Notes: generated from the letters alone by a model not told the origin. Counted from the stretch's first letter, positions 53,745-62,746 are shown. The stretch is 64,000 bases of DNA from Chitinophaga silvisoli (GCF_003412465.1 NZ_QTJV01000002.1:992001-1056000), one strand, 5' to 3'. Translations and numbers: made by a program.

Positions 53745-53858
53745 AAATCTTTGTTATTTTTTGCGCAGCAAAATTGCAGCTAGACAAGCTGCAATTCATA
53801 TCGATTCCGGAAAATCGTTTACGCAAAAAGGAAAATTTATGACGAAATCGGTCTTTTT

Positions 53859-55664
53859 TTACTGATCGGAGCCTGGTCCTTCCTCTGAACCAGACTCTTC
53901 CGCCTGTTTCCCGGCCTTTCTGGTAACCTGGTCCTGCTCCGCTTCCCGCAAAAAATCCTTGATCCCTGCCATAATTCTGTCCACCATCTTCTGCCGGAAC
54001 CCCTCATCCAGCACATTCATCTCATCTTCCGGGTTACTCAAAAACAGCGTTTCGATCAGTGCATCAGGAAACTCGGTGGGATTATTCAGGATAAAATTAA
54101 AATCCCCATTATTGCCGAAGTCGGACAAGCCCAGGCCCAGCAATTGTGCATGGATCGCCCTGTTAAAAGGCTCACAGAAAGGATGCTTATAATAGTTGGC
54201 TGTACCATGTACATCTACGGGGTTCACCGATGAATTCAGGTGAATACTTATGAGTAGATCAGGATTCATTTGCCTGTAATATGAGAGCCTGTCTTCATTT
54301 GGCACGTACTGATCAGTAGTACGGGTCATGAGTACTTTCGCTCCTTCCTTCTCGAGTGCCGTCTTCAGCAGCATAGAAATCATCAGCGTCAGCTGCTTTT
54401 CATAATACCCTGCAGCACCTAAAGCACCTACATTGGTACCTCCATGGCCCGGATCCAGGCCAAATGTCAGGTTTTTTAGCTGGAAACTGGCCGGGATATG
54501 CTTCACCGCCACTACCAGGCGGGTACTGTCATAGTATACCTTGTAGCCCCAGGGCTGTTTATGTTTCAGGGAAATATTAATCCGCAGCACATCCGAACCT
54601 ATTTGCTCCCATTTAATCTCCTTTACTTCCTGCATGGAATCAGAAAGAGGGGTGAAATCCGGTTCCAGGTTCGCCCCATGAATATCCAGGGTGATTTTGC
54701 CCGGATCTACCTGCTGTGTACTGAGGTAGGGGAGCCTTTCAGATAATTTTACTGAGATGTAGTCATACCTGGTATCGCTCCAGGTACGGGTTTCCTCTAC
54801 TATATTGAGCGGTGTGGGCGCTGCCAGTGTCTGGGTATCCAGCAATAATTCAGGTATGAATGCCGTCTGCTGGTTGCTGAGTTTTACTTTGAAATAGTTG
54901 CCCTGTTTGCCTGTGATGTGTAGCAGTACATCCTGATCGAGGTACCCTATTTTGATGGGTCCCAGGCGATCGCCTTCGGGAGCGATGGTGAGATACGTAT
55001 TTCTGTCAATCGTTCTGCCAGCCAGCAATTGATTGCGTTGATAGGTGAGTTTGTTCGTGCTTTGCAAAACAGTGGTATTGCCATCTTTATTTTTCAGGAA
55101 AACGGCTACTTTATTATCCAGCAGTGAATCAGATTCCTGAATTACATAGGATCCTTCATAGAATCCTTCAGCACCGTACCTGGAAGAAGGCAGTTCATGC
55201 AAAGGGGTCTCATGCATCCAGTAGGCTTTACAGCCAGGGTACCCCTTTATCCGCACACGGATGGTATCGCCGGGGGAGAGGGTACTATTGCCTTTGGGGA
55301 ATACCTTGACATCGTCTATCCTGAATACGCTGGTTGCCCTGACTGGTGGCAGTGTCGTATAATAGTAATTGTAGGTGCGTGATACCTTCCTGCCGGTGGT
55401 ATCCGTTGTTGTCAGTGTAAAGGATGTTCTGCCTGGTTTGATGATGCGTTTTAAGGCAAATACGCCGGTAGGGTAGACGTGGATGGTATCATCATTCAGC
55501 GTTACTTTACAACCTACACAGGTGCGACCTGACATATATTGCTTCGAACTACTGGTATTGATCTCAGTCTTTACCGGCTGCACCATTTTAAGGAAGGCTT
55601 GCTCCTGCGCTTTTACTCCAGTAAATGCTATCTGTATCAGTATGATTAATGCTGTAATTCTCAT
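53859..55664 (-). CDS. N-acetylmuramoyl-L-alanine amidase (Amidase_3) with SH3/AMIN-like regions
   Basis: A 601-residue exported enzyme that cuts the amide bond between muramic acid and the stem peptide. A signal peptide (about 1-20) is followed by beta-rich, probably Ig-, SH3- and AMIN-like regions (about 30-400), then Amidase_3 (about 400-580). Zn ligands are His in FGLDPGHGG, Glu in GYYEKQLTL and His in LLISIHLNSS; the catalytic Glu is in DALIETLFLSNPEDE. The C-terminal 25 residues are Glu/Gly/Ser-rich. ATG at 55664 starts the signal peptide. AMIN regions usually target such enzymes to the division site. Confidence 0.9.
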   Translation of the reverse strand: MRITALIILIQIAFTGVKAQEQAFLKMVQPVKTEINTSSSKQYMSGRTCVGCKVTLNDDTIHVYPTGVFALKRIIKPGRTSFTLTTTDTTGRKVSRTYNYYYTTLPPVRATSVFRIDDVKVFPKGNSTLSPGDTIRVRIKGYPGCKAYWMHETPLHELPSSRYGAEGFYEGSYVIQESDSLLDNKVAVFLKNKDGNTTVLQSTNKLTYQRNQLLAGRTIDRNTYLTIAPEGDRLGPIKIGYLDQDVLLHITGKQGNYFKVKLSNQQTAFIPELLLDTQTLAAPTPLNIVEETRTWSDTRYDYISVKLSERLPYLSTQQVDPGKITLDIHGANLEPDFTPLSDSMQEVKEIKWEQIGSDVLRINISLKHKQPWGYKVYYDSTRLVVAVKHIPASFQLKNLTFGLDPGHGGTNVGALGAAGYYEKQLTLMISMLLKTALEKEGAKVLMTRTTDQYVPNEDRLSYYRQMNPDLLISIHLNSSVNPVDVHGTANYYKHPFCEPFNRAIHAQLLGLGLSDFGNNGDFNFILNNPTEFPDALIETLFLSNPEDEMNVLDEGFRQKMVDRIMAGIKDFLREAEQDQVTRKAGKQAEESGSEEGPGSDQ

Positions 55665-55724
55665 GATTGTCCGGTCGCAAATAAACAAAAAGGTAGTGTA
55701 TCAATTTGAATTTCCTTTCAAAAA

Positions 55725-55789
55725 TTACCGAATCTCCGCGTTTGCCGCAGGCAAAGCGCGGAGATTCGGTAAGGGCCTGCGGCCGGCTT
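55725..55789 (-). repeat. Head-plus-hairpin intergenic repeat, copy C
   Basis: Read on the minus strand: AAGCCGGCCGCAGGCCC (55789-55773) abuts a long hairpin (55772-55725) with a perfect outer 16-bp stem TTACCGAATCTCCGCG and an inner TTTGCC/GGCAAA extension around GCA, with one bulged base. A T5 run follows on that strand. The head differs by one base from copy B; the stem is unrelated. Confidence 0.65.
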
Positions 55790-55815
55790 GATTAAATTCA
55801 AAACGATACTTTACC

Positions 55816-55852
55816 AAAAAAAATGCCATCCGGCTCTTCGCGGGATGGCATA
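55816..55852 (-). terminator. Terminator of the acyl-CoA dehydrogenase gene
   Basis: On the minus strand ATGCCATCC/GGATGGCAT arms with an 11-nt loop are followed by T8. Confidence 0.85.
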
Positions 55853-55885
55853 TAGTTGAATTCGTATTTTAAATAACAGGAGGCC

Positions 55886-57676
55886 TTACAGGCTATACTT
55901 ATTATCTGCCAGCAGTTTATCAGCAATTCTTCTTCTCGCATCTTTTGTATTCACAGCCGCGGCTTTGGTAAAGCGCTTGATGCCGAGCAGCATCATACGT
56001 TGTTCATCACCTTCTGCAAAGGAATTGATGGCATCTTTTGCATACTTGTTAATACGGTCAGCGGCATCATACAGGTAAGTTTTCACAATGTCTGCCTGCA
56101 GGGCATTGGAGGCTTCACCTTCTATCTCTATCCGCTTGAGCAGGCGCAGCAGCGCGCTTTCCGCGAGGAAGGTTTCTATGGCCATATCCGCAATGTTCAT
56201 GAGTATTTCCTGTTCCCCTTCCAGCTTAGCCATCAGCTTTTGTGCAGCTGCTCCTGCTACCAGCAGGATCGCTTTTTTCAGGTTCAGGATCTGCTTTTTC
56301 TCTGCGCTGTAAGGTGTCTCATCATCACTGCCAAAATCCGGAATACTCATCAGCTCTTTCATCACATTCATGGCGGGATTCATCAGGTCCAGTCTTCCTT
56401 TCATGGCGCGTTTCAGCGTCATATCCAGTGTGAGCAGGCGGTTGATTTCGTTGGTGCCTTCAAAGATGCGGTTGATGCGGCTGTCGCGGTATGCTTTGGA
56501 AATCACATACTCATCGCTGAAACCATTTCCGCCATGGATTTGAACGCCTTCGTCCACTACATAGTCGAGGGCTTCAGAACCTCCTACTTTCAGGATGGCG
56601 CATTCCACGGCATATTCTTCTGCAGCACCCAACAGGGCTTCGTTGAAAGGCTTGCCGGCTGCCAGCAGTTCTTTTTCTTTCTCGTCTATGAGTTGAGCAG
56701 TACGATACAGGGCAGATTCATTGACCCAGATCCGGATAGCCATTTCGGCTAACTTATGCTTGATAGCGCCGAAGTTGCCTATGGGCTGTTTGAACTGCTC
56801 GCGTGTGTTCGCGTATGCTATGGTGATAGTCGCTGTTTGCTTGGCACCTCCCAATGCGGCGGCACACAGTTTCAGACGGCCGATATTCAGGATATTGAAG
56901 GCTATGAGGTGCCCTTTGCCTATCTCGCCCAGTACATTTTCCACAGGTACCTGTGCATCCTGGAAGTAGATCTGACGGGTGGAAGATCCTTTGATGCCCA
57001 TCTTGTGCTCTTCTGCACCCAGGGTAAACCCGGGCGTGTCTTTATCTACGATGAAGGCGGTGAATTTGTCACCGTCTATTTTTGCAAATACAGTGAATAC
57101 ATCCGCAAAGCCGGAGTTGGTGATCCAGCATTTCTGGCCGTTCAGAATGTAGTATTTACCGTCAGCGGAGAGTTTGGCGGTAGTTTTGGCACTGAGTGCG
57201 TCGGAACCGGAATTAGGTTCCGTCAGCGCATATGCTCCTTTCATCTGACCGGTGCCCAGGAGAGGAATGTATTTTTGTTTCTGGGCTTCGGTACCAAAGT
57301 ACAGGATAGGGAGGGAACCGATACCCGTATGGGCTGCCATGGCTACAGAGAAGGAATGACCTGCACCCAGGGCTTCGTTGATAAGTGTAGCAGTAATGAA
57401 GTCCTTGCCCAGGCCTCCGTATTCCTCGGGGAAGGCAGCACCCAGCAATCCCTGCTCGCCGGCTTTTTCCAGTAAGGAAGGCATGAGCCCTTCTTCCAGT
57501 TTATCGATACGGTCCAATACAGGTGTGACTTCTTTTGCCACAAACTGCTCGGCCATTTCTTTAATCATTTTTTGTTCTTCGTTGAAATCTTCGGGTGTAA
57601 ACACTTCATGTACGGGGCTTTCTTTGATCAGGAACTCGGCTCCCTTCAACGTGGACTTATCAACAGTTGCTTCCAT
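55886..57676 (-). CDS. Acyl-CoA dehydrogenase, long (VLCAD/ACAD9-like) form
   Basis: A 596-residue FAD enzyme, about 200 residues longer than standard acyl-CoA dehydrogenases. The N-terminal helical domain, middle beta domain (AYALTEPNSGSDALSAKTTA and KCWITNSGFADVFTVFAK) and C-terminal helical domain (GGNGFSDEYVISKAYRDSRINRIFEGTNEINRLL) are all present. The catalytic Glu is expected in the IFEGTNEI segment. The extra C-terminal region (about 430-590) resembles the membrane-associating part of mitochondrial VLCAD. It probably starts beta-oxidation of long-chain acyl-CoA. No other fatty-acid oxidation gene is adjacent. Confidence 0.93.
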   Translation of the reverse strand: MEATVDKSTLKGAEFLIKESPVHEVFTPEDFNEEQKMIKEMAEQFVAKEVTPVLDRIDKLEEGLMPSLLEKAGEQGLLGAAFPEEYGGLGKDFITATLINEALGAGHSFSVAMAAHTGIGSLPILYFGTEAQKQKYIPLLGTGQMKGAYALTEPNSGSDALSAKTTAKLSADGKYYILNGQKCWITNSGFADVFTVFAKIDGDKFTAFIVDKDTPGFTLGAEEHKMGIKGSSTRQIYFQDAQVPVENVLGEIGKGHLIAFNILNIGRLKLCAAALGGAKQTATITIAYANTREQFKQPIGNFGAIKHKLAEMAIRIWVNESALYRTAQLIDEKEKELLAAGKPFNEALLGAAEEYAVECAILKVGGSEALDYVVDEGVQIHGGNGFSDEYVISKAYRDSRINRIFEGTNEINRLLTLDMTLKRAMKGRLDLMNPAMNVMKELMSIPDFGSDDETPYSAEKKQILNLKKAILLVAGAAAQKLMAKLEGEQEILMNIADMAIETFLAESALLRLLKRIEIEGEASNALQADIVKTYLYDAADRINKYAKDAINSFAEGDEQRMMLLGIKRFTKAAAVNTKDARRRIADKLLADNKYSL

Positions 57677-57859
57677 TGTGATAAAGTTTTATCAGTTAAT
57701 TTGAGTTACTATTCAATTTACTTTTTTTACCTCACATAGCAATTTTAAATCGGGAAATTCGGGCAGCCAGCTACTCAATTTCCGGCGGAATAATGGCCTG
57801 AATATCCGGTTACCGGATATTCGGAATTCCCCATAAAAAATCGTTAAAATTGAAAAGGG

Positions 57860-57867
57860 TACATTTG
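57860..57867 (+). promoter_or_regulatory. Putative -7 box of the alpha/beta hydrolase gene (TACATTTG)
   Basis: A perfect TAnnTTTG match only 4 nt before the ATG at 57872. If it is the real promoter, the transcript would be leaderless. Confidence 0.4.
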
Positions 57868-57871
57868 CGCC

Positions 57872-58672
57872 ATGCAGTCATTCTACCTCCCATATGAAAA
57901 CAGCCGCATCCATGGAGCCATTGCCGGCAAAGGCAAGGATCTCCTCATTTGCCTGCACGGTTTCGGAGAAAGTACACTGCCTTTTTCCAGGCTGGTGCCC
58001 ACCCTTGGCGATATTTTCACCATTGTGGCCCTCGACCTGCCCCTTCATGGTAAAACCCAATGGGAGGAAAACCGCCCTTTTGAAAAAGAAGATCTGCGTG
58101 CTATCATCCACCTGCTCCTGCAGGCTCAAAAGAAATCCGGCTTCTCCCTCCTGGGTTACAGCATGGGAGGCCGGCTGGCACTTTGCCTTACCGAAATGAT
58201 GGCCCCGCAGATCAGGGAACTGATCCTGCTGGCTGCCGATGGTCTCAGGGATAATCCCTGGCACCACTTCGTAACCCAGACCCGCATCGGTCACCGGCTT
58301 TTTAAACACATCACCTATCACCCGGGGTTTTATTTCTGGTTACTTAATACAGGGAACAAACTGAAATTAATCAATAACAGCCTGCACCGCTTTGCTAATA
58401 ACAGCATGAATACCCTGCAGAAACGTGAACTGGTTCTCAACGTATGGACCATCATGGCCCATATGATGCCCAACCGTAAGCACATCAAACAAATGCTGGC
58501 GCAATACCGTATCCATACCCTGCTTATATTCGGGAAGTATGACAGGGTGATACCATCGTCATTGGGTATACGTTTTATGGACGGCACCTTCCCCTGCGAG
58601 ATGATGGTACTTGACAAAGGACATCAGCTACTCACGGAAGACCTGGGTGAAATAATATTAGATAAGATATAA
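57872..58672 (+). CDS. Alpha/beta hydrolase
   Basis: A 266-residue alpha/beta-hydrolase-fold protein. The oxyanion region shows LLICLHGFGES, the nucleophile elbow is LLGYSMGGRLAL with the catalytic Ser, the acid is probably the Asp in FGKYDRVIP and the His is in LDKGHQLLTE. Between strands 6 and 7 lies a helical cap. MenH-like and lactonase-like proteins share these features, and the substrate is not predictable. It begins a run of close + strand genes: 8 bp to the glycosyltransferase, then 3 bp to the permease. Confidence 0.88.
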   Translation: MQSFYLPYENSRIHGAIAGKGKDLLICLHGFGESTLPFSRLVPTLGDIFTIVALDLPLHGKTQWEENRPFEKEDLRAIIHLLLQAQKKSGFSLLGYSMGGRLALCLTEMMAPQIRELILLAADGLRDNPWHHFVTQTRIGHRLFKHITYHPGFYFWLLNTGNKLKLINNSLHRFANNSMNTLQKRELVLNVWTIMAHMMPNRKHIKQMLAQYRIHTLLIFGKYDRVIPSSLGIRFMDGTFPCEMMVLDKGHQLLTEDLGEIILDKI

Positions 58673-58680
58673 ATTCGCAT

Positions 58681-59823
58681 ATGTATTTTTTTCTGACCGT
58701 CTTATTCCTGCTGGGAGGATTGTATGGCATATTGATGATACGATATGGACATGGCTGGAAGGCATTACCACCCTATATCCCCGCTCAACCCATTAGCGGC
58801 CTCACCAAAGTGACCGTCATTATTCCTGCCCGCGATGAAGAAGATAACCTGCCTCCCTTGCTGGCAGCACTCCATGCCCAGGACTACCCGGCAGACCTCT
58901 TCGAAGTGATCGTCATCGACGATTTCTCTACCGACAGTACACCCAACGTGGTCAAAGACTTTCCCGCTGCGAATATCAAACTGCTGCAACTAAGCCAGCA
59001 CCTCAGCGCTACTGAAAGACTGAATTCCTATAAGAAGAAAGCGATCGAACTGGCAGTAGAACAGGCGACTGGTGACCTGATCATGACTACGGACGCAGAT
59101 TGCGTGATGGGGCCTTTGTGGATCAGTACCATGGTGAAGTTCTACGAACAATACCAGCCCAAATTTATCGCCGCACCAGTGAGCTTTTATAAAGAAAATA
59201 ATTTCTTCAAGGTCCTCCAGTCGCTGGACTTCATGACCATGCAGGGGATCACAGGGGCGCTCGCCCGGCTGAAAGACGGTACCATGTGTAATGGAGCCAA
59301 CCTGGCTTATGAAAGAAAGGTATTCTACGAAGTAGGTGCCTTTAAAGGGATCGACAATATTGCCTCTGGCGACGATATGTTGCTGATGTTCAAGGTCTTT
59401 AAAGCATATCCGGATGGTGTGAAATACTTAAAGAGCCAGGATGCCATTGTGGAAACCCTGCCTGTAGATACTTTCCGTGCTTTCATGAACCAGCGGATCC
59501 GCTGGTCGTCCAAAGCTGATAAATATGATGATAAGCGACTGACCTGGGTACTGGCGCTGGTTTACTTTTGGAATGTGGTCCTGCTGTTTGGAGGCGTGTT
59601 CTGCATCTTTGCCCCGGGAGCCCTGCCATATTTCCTGGTAGCGATGGTGTATAAGGTAGTGCTGGAGTTCTACTTCCTGATCCCTGTATCCCGGTTTTTC
59701 CGGAAAAAAGGGATGCTCAGCTGGTTTATACCCGGACAGTTATTTCATATTCCATATATTGTAGTGGCGGGGTGGCTGGGTAAGTTTGGTTCTTACCAGT
59801 GGAAGGGGCGAAAAGTTAAATAA
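58681..59823 (+). CDS. Membrane glycosyltransferase family 2
   Basis: A 380-residue GT-A enzyme. An N-terminal membrane helix (about 1-20) is followed by the GT2 catalytic core: VTVIIPARDEEDNLPPLL, VIVIDDFSTDST, the metal-binding DADCV, SGDDMLLMFK and the QRIRWSSK acceptor motif. Three further membrane helices lie at about 290-370. This layout resembles processive or polyprenyl-linked GT2 enzymes of envelope polysaccharide synthesis. The sugar and acceptor are unknown. It is closely packed between the hydrolase and an ABC permease. Confidence 0.9.
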   Translation: MYFFLTVLFLLGGLYGILMIRYGHGWKALPPYIPAQPISGLTKVTVIIPARDEEDNLPPLLAALHAQDYPADLFEVIVIDDFSTDSTPNVVKDFPAANIKLLQLSQHLSATERLNSYKKKAIELAVEQATGDLIMTTDADCVMGPLWISTMVKFYEQYQPKFIAAPVSFYKENNFFKVLQSLDFMTMQGITGALARLKDGTMCNGANLAYERKVFYEVGAFKGIDNIASGDDMLLMFKVFKAYPDGVKYLKSQDAIVETLPVDTFRAFMNQRIRWSSKADKYDDKRLTWVLALVYFWNVVLLFGGVFCIFAPGALPYFLVAMVYKVVLEFYFLIPVSRFFRKKGMLSWFIPGQLFHIPYIVVAGWLGKFGSYQWKGRKVK

Positions 59824-59826
59824 ATT

Positions 59827-60906
59827 ATGGCGGAGCTCAATATACGTTCATCTTTCCGGCAGCAGGCCTGGGCCAGGCTGCGACGCAATAAGGGGGCAGT
59901 GGCAGGTATGTTTCTGATCGCCATCGCTGTCGTAGTCAGTATCATTGCTTATTGGGTCTCGCCCGATGGTACTCCTATGGCGAACAGGATGATCGTAGAG
60001 ATCGGAGGTAAGCATCCTGGATTCAGCATCGACCTGCTGGCATTGCCCCGGCAGCAGCCGGTGGAAAAAGCAGGCTTCCTGAAAAGGCTAATGGATGGCC
60101 AGGATGAAGATGTGACCTGGGTGCCACTGAGTGCTTACCGTTCGGTGGGAGACAGCATCATTGTACAGCATTATATAGATGAAGAAACATCCATGCGGGA
60201 AAGTTACCCGGCCAGGGGAACGTATATAAAACATTACAAGGCCTGGCTGGGGACTGACAAGTTTGGGCGGGACATCCTGAGTCGCCTGCTTGTAGGGACC
60301 AGGGTCAGTTTAAGTGTTGGATTTATTGCTGTGATTATATCGCTCACCATTGGCATCTTCCTGGGGGCGGTAGCGGGATATTTCCGGGGTGCTACGGATG
60401 AGGTGGTGATGTGGCTGGTCAATGTGATCTGGTCAGTGCCTACCTTACTGCTGGTGTTTGCCATTACGCTGGCATTGGGCAAGGGCTTCTGGCAGGTATT
60501 CATTGCGGTGGGACTCACCATGTGGGTGAATGTAGCCCGGATAATCAGGGGACAGGTATTATCTCTCCGGGAGCTGACATTTATAGAAGCTACCCGTGCA
60601 CTGGGTTTTGGACATACCCGAACAATCATAAAACATATATTACCCAATATCTTAGGTCCGGTGATGGTGGTCGCTGCCGGCAATTTTGCCACGGCAATAG
60701 TGGTAGAGGCGGGCTTAAGTTTCCTGGGGGTGGGGGTACAGCCACCACAGCCTTCCTGGGGCCTGATGATCAAAGAAAACTACAACTTTATTATCACACA
60801 TAATCCCTTACTGGCATTGGCTCCGGGTGTAGCTATCATGCTTATGGTACTGGCATTTAACCTGTTGGGGAATGGGTTGAGAGATGCAATGGATGTGAGA
60901 CAGTAG
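59827..60906 (+). CDS. ABC transporter permease, DppC/OppC type
   Basis: A 359-residue permease. An OppC_N-like region with the first membrane helix (about 27-50) leads to a long periplasmic loop (about 50-140) and the core domain with five helices. The EAA loop reads EATRALGFGHTRTIIKHILPN, which contacts the ATPase subunit, and GTDKFGRDILSRLLVGTRVSL precedes the core. Partner genes DppB, the ATPases and the binding protein are not in the neighbourhood, so the complex must be completed elsewhere. It lies 3 bp after the glycosyltransferase, which may be accidental packing. Confidence 0.9.
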   Translation: MAELNIRSSFRQQAWARLRRNKGAVAGMFLIAIAVVVSIIAYWVSPDGTPMANRMIVEIGGKHPGFSIDLLALPRQQPVEKAGFLKRLMDGQDEDVTWVPLSAYRSVGDSIIVQHYIDEETSMRESYPARGTYIKHYKAWLGTDKFGRDILSRLLVGTRVSLSVGFIAVIISLTIGIFLGAVAGYFRGATDEVVMWLVNVIWSVPTLLLVFAITLALGKGFWQVFIAVGLTMWVNVARIIRGQVLSLRELTFIEATRALGFGHTRTIIKHILPNILGPVMVVAAGNFATAIVVEAGLSFLGVGVQPPQPSWGLMIKENYNFIITHNPLLALAPGVAIMLMVLAFNLLGNGLRDAMDVRQ

Positions 60907-60964
60907 TCCCCTTGTTTCGCATTATAAAAACTATTAATTTTAACATCATTCTGAACCTTATTTT

Positions 60965-61387
60965 ATGCCTTTGAAATCATATCTTTTACCTGTTCTGGCC
61001 CTCTTTGCCCTGATTTTTTCATCCTGCAGTAAGAAAGACAGCGGTACTGCTGTAAAACCTTCGGAAGAAGGACTGAAAGTATCTCTTGCAAATGTAACTG
61101 AGGCTTCCTATACCGCTGCTGCGGGCAGCACCTATACTTTCCAGGCAGCTGTTACATCCAGGTTGCCAACCAATGGTGTGACGATCACCGTGACAGCTGT
61201 CACAGACCCTGGTGGAATCAATATTCCCCAGAATGCAGTGGCACCAAGTTCCAGTGGGGCCATTGAGATTACCCTGATCGGCTTAGAGCCGTTGCGTACT
61301 GTGTTGGTGACGGTGGTAATTACTTCTGTCGACAATCCGGACAATACCATCACCAAGACCTTCTGGATTACCAATAAGTCAGAATAA
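60965..61387 (+). CDS. Hypothetical lipoprotein
   Basis: A 140-residue exported protein. The signal peptide ends in a lipobox FSSC at about residue 21, so the mature protein is probably lipid-anchored. The remainder is Thr/Val-rich and predicted beta-sheet, resembling an Ig-like domain, but no named family was recognised. Position 60 bp after the permease and before the repeat array gives no functional clue. Confidence 0.78.
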   Translation: MPLKSYLLPVLALFALIFSSCSKKDSGTAVKPSEEGLKVSLANVTEASYTAAAGSTYTFQAAVTSRLPTNGVTITVTAVTDPGGINIPQNAVAPSSSGAIEITLIGLEPLRTVLVTVVITSVDNPDNTITKTFWITNKSE

Positions 61388-61419
61388 TACCCTTACAAGG
61401 CTGGTTTAACATCATTGAC

Positions 61420-61555
61420 GCTTCGGTATAACCATACTGTAGCTTCGGTATTACTATGTCGTTATAAGATCACCATAAGGTCACCAAAAGGTCACCTCTA
61501 TATCGATTGGATATTGAAGTGCCCTTTTGGTGACCTTATGGTGTCCTTTTGGGGA
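61420..61555. repeat. Opposed arrays of 11-bp repeats with a 22-bp direct repeat
   Basis: Three consecutive 11-bp units ATAAGATCACC, ATAAGGTCACC, AAAAGGTCACC occupy 61464-61496. After 26 bp, three 11-bp units CCTTTTGGTGA, CCTTATGGTGT, CCTTTTGGGGA occupy 61523-61555 in the opposite sense. The arrays share a perfect 21-bp inverted repeat (61471-61491 with 61523-61543). Just upstream, GCTTCGGTAT occurs at 61420 and 61442, 22 bp apart (twice 11). The spacing is one helical turn, so the sites would lie on one face of the DNA. It is upstream of the GT4 gene. Confidence 0.8.
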
Positions 61556-61642
61556 CCTGTTGGAGAGGATGCTTCCAGCTATCTATATACTGCTTGGTAC
61601 AAAAGCTGTAGCTTTGCAGCCATCAGAACAAGCAGCTTAACT

Positions 61643-62746
61643 ATGCGTATAGGAGTGAATGCCGCCGGCCTGGCTGGAGACAGACCGGCAGATACAGGAA
61701 ATATCAGCACAGCGTTATTGAAGGAATTATGTCGTTTACACCCGGAGCACCAGTTTATCTTTTTTGTAGACGGTCCTGGGGTGTCTCTGGAGGAATTCCC
61801 TGGTAATGTGCAACTTGTAGAAGTGCCGCTCAAGGGGAAAAAGGCCTGGCAGTTGTACTGGTGGCGGGAGTGGCAGCTTCCGGCGGCGATCAAAAAGCAG
61901 CAGCTGGACTTGTATTTGGGTATGGATGGGCAATTGCCGCTGCGGAGTAAGGTACCTGCCCGTTTACTGGTTACTGATACGGGTTTCCTGCATGGAGTGG
62001 CTGGCATGTCGAAGGATTTGCAGCGTTTCCTGCGGAAGAATACCCTGAAATATATACAGGCAGCGCAAAAAGTACTGGTTGTTTCTCCTGTGGTACAGGA
62101 AGATTTGTTAACTTATGCGCCGGCAGTAGCAGAAAAGCTGGTGTTGTTGCCTCCAGGCCTGGATAGTAGTTATCGCCCGGTGGAATGGGAGGAGAGAGAG
62201 CAGATCAAGCAGGAGTTTACAGGGGGACTGGAGTATTTTGTAGCCGTTGGCAGTATGCATCCCAGGAATAATATTCTTCCTTTGCTGAAGGCATTTTCCG
62301 CCCTGAAACGTCGTTTACGTTCCAATATGAAACTGATCCTCGCCGGTGCTTCCACCAATGCCGGTGCAGAAATCATCGAAAATATGGCCACATACAAGTT
62401 CCGGAACGACATCATCTGGTTGCAGGATGCGAGTCAGGAAACTTTGTCCCGTGTGATAGCAGGAGCCTATACCCTGGTTTACACCAGCCGCTTTGAGGGG
62501 CTGGCGATGCCGGTATATGCAGCCTTGAAATGTGAAGTTCCCGTGGTGGCTATGGAAGGGGCTGCTGCCAGGGTAGCGGGTGCAGAGGGGGTATTGTATA
62601 CCGACCCTGACAGTCTGGATGATCTGGCAGAAAAAATGTCGGTTTTATACAAAGATGAGGTGTTGCGCAGCAGGATGCTGGAACGCGGCAGGCAGGTAAC
62701 GCTGCCGGGAAGCTGGACAGACGCGGCTTCGAAGATATTAAAATAA
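61643..62746 (+). CDS. Glycosyltransferase family 4 (GT-B fold)
   Basis: A 367-residue retaining glycosyltransferase. The N-terminal MRIGVNAAGLAGDRPADTGN and the C-terminal nucleotide-sugar site SRFEGLAMPVYAALKCEVPVV with the paired Glu residues are characteristic of GT4. A middle segment YFVAVGSMHPRNNILPLLKAF is the usual start of the second Rossmann domain. The open frame continues upstream through the repeat array to 61415, but that part does not resemble protein, so ATG at 61643 is chosen. Sugar and acceptor are unknown; LPS or exopolysaccharide assembly is plausible. Confidence 0.9.
   Translation: MRIGVNAAGLAGDRPADTGNISTALLKELCRLHPEHQFIFFVDGPGVSLEEFPGNVQLVEVPLKGKKAWQLYWWREWQLPAAIKKQQLDLYLGMDGQLPLRSKVPARLLVTDTGFLHGVAGMSKDLQRFLRKNTLKYIQAAQKVLVVSPVVQEDLLTYAPAVAEKLVLLPPGLDSSYRPVEWEEREQIKQEFTGGLEYFVAVGSMHPRNNILPLLKAFSALKRRLRSNMKLILAGASTNAGAEIIENMATYKFRNDIIWLQDASQETLSRVIAGAYTLVYTSRFEGLAMPVYAALKCEVPVVAMEGAAARVAGAEGVLYTDPDSLDDLAEKMSVLYKDEVLRSRMLERGRQVTLPGSWTDAASKILK

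Noticed and set aside
56000..56752. 250-codon + strand frame
   Set aside because: Antisense to the acyl-CoA dehydrogenase gene; Phe/His/Gln-rich shadow.
61464..61555. CRISPR or attachment site
   Set aside because: Units are contiguous with no spacers and no integrase or cas gene is near; phased operator-like repeats fit better.
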